Source: Paramarasmius palmivorus (taxonomy: Eukaryota > Basidiomycota > Agaricomycetes > Agaricales > Marasmiaceae). Taken from it: a stretch of 64,000 bases of DNA. The notes beneath the pieces are model-generated. The model was not told the DNA's origin. It did not search any database and saw only the letters and a program-made list of their open reading frames with translations. The stretch spans positions 930,001-994,000 of the forward strand of contig JAYKXP010000008.1 in the NCBI GenBank assembly GCA_037176845.1, in the 5' to 3' direction. The position numbers and the translations under genes were made by a program. This document shows, piece after piece, positions 36,618 to 45,897 of the stretch. The stretch's first letter is position 1. Each line of letters begins with the position of its first letter.

Positions 36618-38917
36618 ACATAGGACTATTCACAAATCTTTCGCGTTCTTTCAGCTTTTTGTCGTATATAGAACATACAGATTCGATGCTTAAAATTGTG
36701 GTATATATTTTGTCCAGCTTGAATGATCATTGGAGTTGGAGTGCCGGGTGGCACCAGGATCCGGTATCTCGGCAGGGCGCATCGTTTTTCTGGCATTTCT
36801 GACCGAGATGCCGACTGGGAATGCCGGGAGGATTCCTCTTCACTTCCCTGCCTCAATAACACGCTGACAAATTATACTAAGACTGATAGGTCTAGCATGA
36901 AATTGTAGAGCTTTTGGAGAAAAGCTGGTTACACTCTGCAAGCCAACCTTCTCGAGATTTTGGTTCTTCAAAGGCACCTTTGATGCAAGAAATGCCGCAG
37001 GTAGATGACATAATATACCGAAAGGTACGCGGCTGGGCGTCAAAATTTTCTTTTCTTTTTTTTTTTTGTGGAACGCATAGGATAGGTGCACAAAGGTGCT
37101 TTCGCACTCTTCCTTCCACCCGTGACCGGGTTTCCTTAGGCCAACATAGTCGGTGCACACCGTAACCGCGTGTAGGGGGCAAGGAAACGAGACCTCGCCA
37201 GGCGTCAAAATTTTCCCTGACTTGACTCTGTTCCTCATCCAACTCTCTCCAGCACCCTTGTGTCAAGAAATGCGAGCGTTGAGTTTATCTATGTTGCCTG
37301 AGCTGCTTTCTCAAGACCAGGGTCTTTGAAATCCCAAAGTTCGTTCGGATGCGACCTCGGAAATCCCGCATCGCACTCTACTAGTTGCAGGAGAAAATGC
37401 CATCGTTTCTGCAAGGGAATGGGCACCCGAAACAATCAAAGGCATCATGTGCGTCCTACTTCTCTTTTCTGCGCTCCTTGTTGACCCCTGTCTAGTTTTA
37501 GTCGGCCATACCTAGGATATCCTTAGCAAATCTGAGTCAACAGCCTTGTAATGTGATATCGTCATTCTTCCTCATCCTTTTCGCTACTCTGAGCTACGGA
37601 ACAATCAATATAAGTACGTCCTGTCAGTGCTGGCGTTGCAATGTCCATGATGTCTGAGGTGACTATTTCGGTCTTGTGAAAGCATACGCCAAAGCTTACA
37701 GGTATTGACCTGCTGCATGGGTGTTCAGGTCAAGTTCAGGTTCTTTTCGCTCTGAGGTGCACACAGGTCTGTTGTTCGAGCTGCATGGGTATGGCTATTT
37801 GTCCATCCAGTGTCTTCTGTCCTCGGAAGATAGAAGGACACGAATCTCGAGTACATGTCACTTCTTTCCATGTCCGTCTCGATGATGGGTCGTGTCTGCA
37901 TCACAAGCTCCATTCACACTGGCCCAGATGTTCTGTATTATTATGACCATCTTATTGTACCGATGCTCGTGTTCGTAATTCTACTTTCTTCTTGTCCAAG
38001 CCGTTCGCTGACTACACAGAACAACAGCTATCTTTGAAGGGTGATTTCCACGCAATAATCAGTTTCTGTTTTGTAGAGCAACAGGACTTTTACTGCGGCA
38101 CCAGAGGGCACCAGGTGTCATCGTTTTCAGGCCCATTCGTGAATCAATAAATCACCGCTCATACCCGTTGGCAGGATCGTAGTCCAGTGGACTAGCGTGC
38201 TTTATTATGACTCGGAAATATTGTGCAATGTCCGGATCTCAACCAAGTTGCGCCCTACAGCAAACCGGGGGGTAATTAGCAGGCCAGGAATCGTACGGCC
38301 GACACACGTCAGCCTAAGGGTATGTACGTACCAATGCCCAGTATACGCACGGGAAAGTCAGCTGGGCTCTTAGTGTGTTTAGGTGATGTTGCCAGCTCGA
38401 TTCTCGCTGGCATTGGCACCAACGTTGACGACTTTTCTGCGTAACATACTCATCCAAGATCATGTCGCAAGATTAATCGATCAACAATATAAAGGCGGCC
38501 CGTTTATTCACCCCTGCGGGATCCATATCACTTCGGTGAGCCAGGGACGACAAGTCATAAATGGACATCTCTATGTGACCCAAAGAGGTACTAGCCAAAA
38601 ATGCAGGAGTTGGAATGAACCGTACAGTGATATGGCAGCGCCTTTTCCAATGTATTCTTCGTTGGTCGTTGCCACGAACTCCTTCAAATCCCAGAAGAGA
38701 TCCCAATCGATATCCTGTCTCATCCCGTCTTACGAGATCGACGTCAATAGCACAAGTCATCTTGCAGTGGACCGCATGCAACAGTATAGCTATATGACGG
38801 ACCCTACCCGCCATCTAGACCATACGTAAGGAAATTTGTTTTTCTTACTGGTGTTGTTAAGCGCTACAAATACGAGGCCGATATGCGAATGGTGAGTGAG
38901 TTACTATCCTGTCTCTC
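36618..38917. other. 2.3-kb spacer between the two KMO genes
   Basis: No convincing gene. It holds a 15-base direct repeat (GGCGTCAAAATTTTC at 37036 and 37201) and a run of about 11 T near 37060. Several short open frames look random. The block TAGTCCAGTGG at about 38179 resembles a tRNA A-box but lacks the rest of a tRNA. Confidence 0.5.
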
Positions 38918-40703
38918 ATGGTTCCTCTATCTCCATCCTGCCAAAAAAGAGCTGTGATCGTTGGTGCAGGCCCTGTTGGCTGTCTGACAGCTATCATGTT
39001 TGCTAATCGCGGATGGAAAGTAGCAATCTACGAGGCTCGAGCAGGTATTGGGCTTTGCACTCTTCCGTCTGCGCCGTGCTGAATCTTAGATTTGCTACTA
39101 GACCTACGTCTGTCCGCGGTGCAAGCCAATACTCGCCAGAGGTCCATCAATTTCACCATTTCCCACCGTGGCATCGCTGCTCTCGAGGCTATCTTCCCAG
39201 ATGCTGCTGAACAGTTCATACAGAATGTCAGTATTCCCATGCGAGGTCGCATGATTCATCGCACGGATGGTGGGCTGGACAGCCAGTTATACGATCGTTA
39301 CGGACAGGTAAAGCATTCGACTCGTTTCATGTCCTGTCACTGAGTGTACCGTTTGAATGTAGTGTATCAATTCATGTAACCGAGCACTCTTGAACGCTGA
39401 TCTCCTGGGACGGGTCTGCAAGACAGAGGGCATCGACGTTTATTTCAGGCACAAGGTCTGCTCCGTGGACTTTGACGGACGAAGTATGGTCGTCAAAGAC
39501 TTGGACCACACTGACCAGCAGACCGAGATCGTCACATTTGATCTCTGCGTAGGTGCAGATGGGAGTTACTCTACGGTACGAAGGGAAATGATGAAAGTTG
39601 TCAGGTAACGAGTCCCTTGATGTCCTCGCCCAATTATTGATCCGCTTGCATCCCAGGATGGACTTTCAACAAGAGTACATCAACCATGAATATATGGAAC
39701 TTCACATGCCCCCCGGACTCAACAATACGTTTTGTTTCGACCCGAACCACCTCCACATATGGCCTCGTCAATCGCACATGCTCATCGCCATGGCCAACAG
39801 GGATCAAACCTTCACATGCACGTTGTTCGCACCCAGCGCCCAGTTCAATAGCTTAGATACGCCAGAGAAGTTTCTTGAGTGGTTCAAAGACAATTTTCCA
39901 GATGCATTCCAGGCAATCGGTGAAAAGCGGTTGCTCCAGGATCATTTGTGTAACCCAAGGAGTGCCTTGGTTTGTACAAAGGTGGCGACCCGTTAAAATC
40001 GTAATATAAGACTAGACCTTCGGACTGACTTTCTCGATTCGTAGGTAAACCCATACCACTACAAGGATCGTGGAATTTTGCTTGGAGACGCTGCGCATAG
40101 CATGGTGCCCTTTTACGGGCAAGGTCTAAATTGTGGTCTGGAGGACGTCAGGGTACTGAAGATTCTACTCGACAAAGAACAAGTGCAGTCTATCGTAAAC
40201 GACGCCGAAAAAGCGGACGAATGTCGTGATTTTGAGCAAGAAGGCGAACGGCTCGCGCGTGCCTTGGCAAGGTTCTCAGAAGAACGCCATAAAGATCTCA
40301 TTGCTATTACTGATTTAGCTATGACCAACTAGTGAGTAACTTATTGAGCTTAAGGCATTGACACTGACGCGATTTTTGCAGTATCGAGCTACGTCACCTG
40401 GTAGCCACACCGATGTACCTCCTCCGCAAGATCCTGGATAGTTGGCTGCACTCTCTGAGTGAAGCGAAGCCACTGTCGGCTTTGAGTGAGCTCCTCTGTC
40501 GGGAGCTTTACGACGTGGAGGAACCAAAGACATGGGATTGGCTACCACTTTACACTATGGTTACCTTCCGCCCGGATATTAGCTATGACCAGGCGAGAAG
40601 GAAAGCATTGCGGCAAGCAAGTATCCTGACTTGGGCAGGCTATTCTAGCATAGCGATCACTGGACTGATGTGCTGGTGGATTTTACGCATCGTATTGTCA
40701 TGA
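38918..40703 (+). CDS. BNA4: Kynurenine 3-monooxygenase, copy 2
   Basis: It has the same exon layout as copy 1 and about 85% similarity by eye. The Rossmann motif is [20 protein letters not shown] and the second FAD motif [20 protein letters not shown]. The end is [20 protein letters not shown] followed by a membrane helix, ending RIVLS. All exons join in frame, including [16 protein letters not shown], where copy 1 is broken. It carries about 10 extra residues (DAEKADECR) before [12 protein letters not shown]. Both copies share the context CTGTCTCTCATGGT around the start codon. This copy is the probable functional enzyme. Confidence 0.88.
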
Positions 40704-41013
40704 GCTATCTAGTGTAGCCTCGGATTCTTGGGGCCCGTTCTGTATTTTCTGTCCAGATAGACCGATCGGACTTGAGTAGCTTGAGTAGCCATTGAGGACC
40801 ATTCACGAACACTACGCATTGTTTTTTTTTTCCGACGTATAAGTACATGTGCAATCCAAAATCCAACTGATAAATTTTTATCTTTTTCTGCTTTTTTCTT
40901 CATAGAACCCGAGAACAGACGAAATTGAAACTGAAGTTACCGTGGTCAGTGTAAAAAATCCAAATGTATGAAAGGTAGGACCTACGACAATATTTGTTCA
41001 GTGTACACGCCAT
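40704..41013. other. Spacer between KMO copy 2 and proline-rich gene
   Basis: Convergent 3' flanks with a run of T near 40821. Nothing else seen. Confidence 0.5.
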
Positions 41014-41444
41014 TTAGGCGGAAGAAGAGGTTGGCACGGGAGGCTTGCTCGGCGTGACAGTAGGCTTCGGAGGCTTAGGTGTGCCTGACGGTGGTACAGG
41101 CACAGAGGAAGGTGGCGGCGGTGGAAGCGAGGATGGAGGTGGCTTAGGTGGGCCAGAAGGGGGAGCTGAGGACGATGGTCCTGGTGGCGGTGGTGGCAAC
41201 GAAGAAGGCGGCGGCCTGGGTGGGCCTGAGGACGGAGCGGAGGAAGATGGCCTCGGTGGTAGCGATGATGGTGGCACGTGCGGCACTGAGGAAGGCGGAG
41301 CTGGCGCACTAGATGCCGGAGGAGGCGGGAGCTAGAACCGAAACATCAATAAGCAAAGTGCCCGGCATCGTAAGAAGATATTCAGATACATACAGCGGCC
41401 ACCAAAGAAGCAGCGAGAAGGGCAAAGAAGAGCGTGAACCTCAT
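41014..41444 (-). CDS. Small secreted proline/serine-rich protein
   Basis: Two exons (41444-41394, 41331-41014). The first encodes a signal peptide MRFTLFFALLAASLVAA that ends exactly at the intron. The mature part is almost entirely Pro and Ser in repeated modules such as SGPPRPPPSSLPPPPPG, SGPPKPPPSSLPPPPPS and SGTPKPPKPTVTPSKPP, ending SSSA. No cysteines are present. The composition suggests an extended, possibly O-glycosylated cell-wall or secreted protein. The low-complexity DNA gives long open frames on both strands, but only the minus strand carries a signal peptide joined by a proper intron. Confidence 0.6.
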
Positions 41445-42135
41445 TCTGGATGCGAGTATGAGAGCTGGAGTCTGCTATTGAGCTGAAGGATATCTTGGAT
41501 TGTTCGAGGTTTTTATACCTGGAAGATCAAGGCTTTCTTCGTTTAGTTTCTTGGAGTCATTAGAGAAACCAGCGCGGAAAAATGGGGTTGCTTGCGGCGT
41601 ATGAACATTAGGCACAAGGGAGTGGCGGGCTGGCTCGAACGGCGTGAACGCGCGATCCTGAAAAGATTCTTCCTGCATTTTACCGAACAAGTTTAACGGT
41701 GGTATAGCCCAATGTGAAAGTGAGTAACAAATGTCCAGATGGCCCCGGTTTTGCTTGAATGTTTACCCAACCTCTGCCCCTGCGAACTGTCGCAATTGTA
41801 TTCTTTACCGGTCAAATCTCGCCAACCACTTAAATGGTAGATGCAATAACGAGTATTGATTTGCACAATATACGTGCTCATATTTCTTCGTAGTGCGACC
41901 GTTCGGGATTGCGTGCCTATTAATACATTTGACTACTTCGTTTGCAGCGCGTCAAGGATATTTCTGTTTGTATAAGATCACGAGACATCTTACCACTGGT
42001 AAAAACCTCGCTTCAGGCCGCAAGTAATATAGACGTAAAAAATCCGCGTTGCATATGTAGTACATAGATCGACTGAAGCATGTCGAAGAGTAAGCAGTAG
42101 CAAACACCGAGAAAGTAAGTCGTACCATGAGATAT
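41445..42135. other. Spacer between proline-rich gene and TSC1
   Basis: No gene is seen; promoter of the proline-rich gene and TSC1 3' flank. Confidence 0.5.
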
Positions 42136-43917
42136 TCAGCCACCCCCGCTCCGAGCTCTCAGCACTTCTACCATGGCTCTCAGTTCTTCTACTTCTTCTC
42201 TGAGATCGATATTCTGTTGGCGTAACTTTCTGACTGTCTTCCCGGCATCTTGGTTCTCAGGTTCATGATGAGGCCTTGGTATCGATGCAGCAGAGAGCTG
42301 CGCTTCTAAAGACTCGACATGCTTTCTTTGCATTCTAGAAGGGCTGTCAGAACGAAGGGGGACAACGCAGAACCAGACATACTGAATTGTACGCTCTTGC
42401 TCTGCTCCCGTCTCGTACAGGGCCTGTACGCGGATATCAAGCTGTTTCATTCGCGTCTTCATTTCCTGCATTTCTTCTGCACGCTCGTTGAAACGAGTAA
42501 AATCTGCCTCCCTGGAGACGGTCAGGACATCGAGTTATGATAACAAAGGACATGCGCACCATAGTGCCCTTGTCACCTCATAATCTGCGATCTGCTTTTC
42601 GTACGTGTCCAATCGATCAATTTTGTGCTGGCTTGCTTTCCGCTCAGTTTGAAGACGGAACAGCTCTCTGGATGCCTCGTCCAAGAGCTTGCCTTGGGCT
42701 TTAAATAACGCCTACAACTAGGTCAAAAGACCAATGGTAGAACAGACAGATCGGAAGACCATACCTCAAGCTCATTGTATCCACTCCGCAACGATGCCGC
42801 ATCTCTCAACCACACTCTTTTCTCTTCCCTCAGCTCCTTCAACTTGCTCTGTAACTCTGTGTTCCAATCCAGATATTTCGTTTTAGCAGAGTGGGATTGC
42901 TCCTTATGCTCTTTGAGTTCGCTTTCCAATCGAACCACCTGCGCACGATAGTTTCGAAGCTTGTTGTATAGCCCTTGACGTTCCACTTCGGCATTACGAG
43001 CGAGGACACGGTCTTGATATAGTCTTCCAATGTGTTTGATGTTTTGTTCCTGAAGGTAGGATGTGAAACGTGCTTGGGTCTGTAGGAGAAGGAGGGCATG
43101 TTGAAGTGATGCGAGACTTTCGTCCGAATCGGCAGAATGTAGTGACGTGGATTCCAACGGTCTCGGTTCTTGGATAGGTGAAGTTTCGGGTGGGATTAGT
43201 GCAGGTGTGTACAACTCGAGTAATTTCTCGGCATCTGGCTTCGCCTCATCGCTCGAGTATCGTTCGTGTAGTGCAATGGAAGTATATCGAACGTCCATGA
43301 GCATACCTTCACTCGCTATCCGTGCCGAGTCGTATAGTTCTTCCTCTTCTTCCCAAAAGACCTTGTGAGGATAGAGTAGGTAGGGATGTGTAATGTGTGT
43401 TCTTAGCAGCGACTGTGCCGTTCCTCAGTATATTTCGGAGCAAAAGAAATGAGATTCGCACCTCTGACAACATTTGGATTTTGTCTTCGTCCCATCTTCT
43501 TTCTGTATCCATTTCCGCTGGTTTACGCAAGAAGTCGAGGATTTCGCATGGAAAGAGATAATATAGATAAGTGAAAAACCGTCTGTACTCTGGCGGTTTG
43601 ACTCCAACAGGAACCCCTTGGTCGTCTGTTTCATCCGAGACAGCGGGATCCCAGCAAATCATGCGTGCCAGAACTGCACAAAGTTCCCGGAGCCGGAATT
43701 TCATTCGTTTCGGTGCAGAAATAACAAGTTTGGTTAAAATGGAAAGCGCGATGGTTATGGAAGTGGTGGACTTGTCGTCGAGTAGTAACGCAAATAAAGC
43801 ATCGAGAAATGAATGACTGGCGAGACGAACCAAGTTCTCCTCACCGAGTACATCCAGTAAAAGCAATAGCTGAATCTTGGATTCGGGGTGTGTGAAATGC
43901 TCCGTGACTTGATCCAG
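42136..43917 (-). pseudogene. TSC1: TSC1 (hamartin), C-terminal part, separated by KDZ insertion
   Basis: Tsc1 with Tsc2 forms the GTPase-activating complex for Rheb, which restrains TORC1 growth signalling. This part starts at the insertion and reads LDQVTEHFTHPESKIQLLLL followed by LDVLGEENLVRLASHSFLD, the conserved hamartin helical domain. It continues SLLRTHITHPYLLYPHKVFW and a long C-terminal coiled coil (EVERQGLYNKLRNYRAQVVR, KLRQQNIDLREEVEELRAMV) ending RARSGGG. Introns join in frame (for example GAG|TCG CTG CTA near 43455-43406). No other break is seen. An open frame starts inside the transposon terminal repeat (MDNQRNTKISVQCEGESL, 44022) and runs in frame into these exons, so a shortened protein could be made. 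Confidence 0.85.
43910..43917. repeat. Target-site duplication, left copy (TGATCCAG)
   Basis: The 8 bases TGATCCAG lie just outside the left terminal repeat; the identical 8 bases lie outside the right end. They belong to the TSC1 exon (CTGGATCA on the coding strand). Confidence 0.92.
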
Positions 43918-44129
43918 GGGACAGCTGATGGTGAAAAAACACTGGTTGTGTAATCGGTGTCCCGCGCCGAGTGACTCGCCCTCGCATTGCACAGATATCT
44001 TTGTATTCCTCTGGTTGTCCACTCACTGGAATCTCAGGTACGTCTCATTTAATTTCTCCGAGAAAGCTGTTGATAATGTCGGTGCAATCCACAGGTCTTC
44101 TCGCTTAGCCGGAGAAAACAATCATTGGC
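43918..44129 (+). repeat. KDZ left terminal inverted repeat
   Basis: It begins GGGACAGCTGATGGTGAAAA and ends near GAGAAAACAATCATTGG. It matches the reverse complement of the right end over about 211 bases with about 16 mismatches (counted by eye), clustered near positions 58-90 and 125-175 of the repeat. Confidence 0.9.
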
Positions 44130-44401
44130 GAAGACATCCCCGAATTTCGCTGGTTTACAAGTGGTTAAAAGACTGGAAGCCCAAGAAAACTCCCATTTCC
44201 CCCTTCCCTACACCGTCACCTTGTCACATCGTCGTCGCGTTTCAGCTCCCTGGGCTGCTCTTTCTTTCCTCACATCATTTCACGTTCCTCTACGCGTCGG
44301 GTCCCGCTATGCCTTAAAAGCAAGCATCCGGGAGATGTTTTGTCCTCATCTTCTCTGCTCTTCATTGGATATACTGTGTCGAGTCAGATTTAGGTCTCAG
44401 G

Positions 44402-45826
44402 ATGTCCAGTAAGTCAACTCAACGAGTTTGGAGGCTCCCTGCTGACACATTTCAGATTTATGCCACAAGCATGATTGTGCTATAGTCAATGGTGGTCGTG
44501 CACCATCACGAAGAGGGCACATCTGTGTGGGACTTGGCCATTTTGTATGTACTCTTGCTCTATCTTAATGAACTGTATCTTAATGCCTTGCAGCTCCCAA
44601 ATGTTCCCTCACCCACATTTACAGACTCTCCAATCTCCGCCACTGCAACTCCCGTCGAAAATAGTATGCCCTTCGCTTCATCATTCCAGTTTTCACCCCA
44701 GTACTCGCCTCCATCATCTGGTGATGACAGCAACAGTGGAATATTGGACGGTATCGTTTCGGCGCCCACACCCATTTTCGATACCGCAATGCAAGGTACC
44801 CCCTCCGAGACTTATCCGGGTATCTTCGATGCTCCTGTAGAGCAGTATCCGCTACTCAATGGGTCGGACTGGAGTCTCCCTTTCGAGTCCTATGTCGGGA
44901 TGAACATTGACTTTCCAGGAGATGCTTCAGGCATTGGTACGTGTCATTTATTAGTTACGATCTTGAAATACATTCTGATATCTGTTCGGAATACAGGTTC
45001 TTCCCCAATCAACCAGAGTGGTGCAGATTCATGTGATTGGACCCAATTCATCCAAACGACCCCAACCCAGGTCCCGACGCCGGAGGCTTTGGCTGAGACA
45101 CTGTCCAGTGTCCAATTGGAAGGGCCAGCCACTATTATCAACAACTTTGATGCTACGCCACAAGTACAGAGCTATGGTAAGCATGTTTAGTTGACGCTTT
45201 TCAACAGTCTAATTTGTTTCTAGAACCAGTCAATACAGAGCACGCAACCAAGAACCCGGCTTCAGGGCGGCAGCCCAAAAAGCGCAATAACAGGTCGGTG
45301 TCGGCACCGTACACTGAGCGGCCGTCGGGGCGACGAAAAGCAGCAGGTAGATCACAATATTTCCTTTTAAGTTATCAATCCATACTGATTTTTGTGTCAG
45401 TCAATGTTCCTGCGTTCGTCGAGGATGATCAAAAGAGAACAGATGCATTTTCAGAACGATCAAAGCGGTTCCTCAGAACTGTGAGTGAATTTTCGTACTC
45501 AAATGTATTTCTTGATACCAATGTATTGAGCAGGCCGAAAATCTCTCTTCTGCCTGTGACCCCTTTGTATTAGTCTACTGCTCTCGGTACGTATCTGTCC
45601 CCTTCTTACACAATCTGGTCTAACTTTTTGATTCAGGCCTGAGTCTATTTCAGATCACCGTGGCAAAGCTAAGAGCTTTGTCTCGCCTCAACTTGAGCAG
45701 GCTCTTGCGGATATCGGCAAGTCTCATCTCATTGATGAGCTTCACGTAGCTCTTAGTGAGTGGAAAAGGGGCCAGCTATCGACCCGTGCCAATACTGCTG
45801 CTGTAAATGCCTCAGTATATGGTTAA
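44402..45826 (+). CDS. KDZ companion protein with MADS-box-like C-terminus
   Basis: Eight exons (44402-44408, 44456-44544, 44594-44936, 44997-45176, 45224-45346, 45401-45480, 45534-45586, 45637-45826) add to exactly 355 codons, 354 residues. The N-terminus is MSNLCHKHDCAIVNGGRAPS with closely spaced Cys/His. A long Ser/Pro/acidic middle could be an activation region. It is followed by a basic patch (RQPKKRNNRS, ERPSGRRKAA). Residues of about 252-292 read FVEDDQKRTDAFSERSKRFL and RTAENLSSACDPFVLVYCSR. These align almost without gaps to a MADS box (pattern R-x2-FS-R-x3-L-x2-A-x2-LS-x2-CD-x-V-x-S). This suggests a DNA-binding regulator carried by the element; it is my inference, not a known annotation. 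It ends 71 bases from the convergent transposase. Confidence 0.75.
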
Positions 45827-45897
45827 GTAGAATCATAGTTATCATGGAAACCTCTAGGTACTTAGATATAGGTAGAGCTTATGAATCATAATACATG

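Noticed and set aside
36840..37266. Two overlapping minus-strand frames between the KMO genes
   Set aside because: They cover the same bases in different frames around a long T run and show no protein-like pattern.
38160..38260. tRNA-like block (TAGTCCAGTGG resembles the A-box)
   Set aside because: No B-box (GGTTCGANTCC-like), no acceptor stem pairing and no anticodon arm could be found downstream.
38383..38829. Plus-strand open frame of 148 codons before KMO copy 2
   Set aside because: No recognisable family; no splice link to the KMO start that would extend the enzyme.
41045..41335. Plus-strand Gly/Glu-rich frame opposite the proline-rich gene
   Set aside because: A mirror of the low-complexity Pro/Ser sequence; it has no signal peptide or splice structure.
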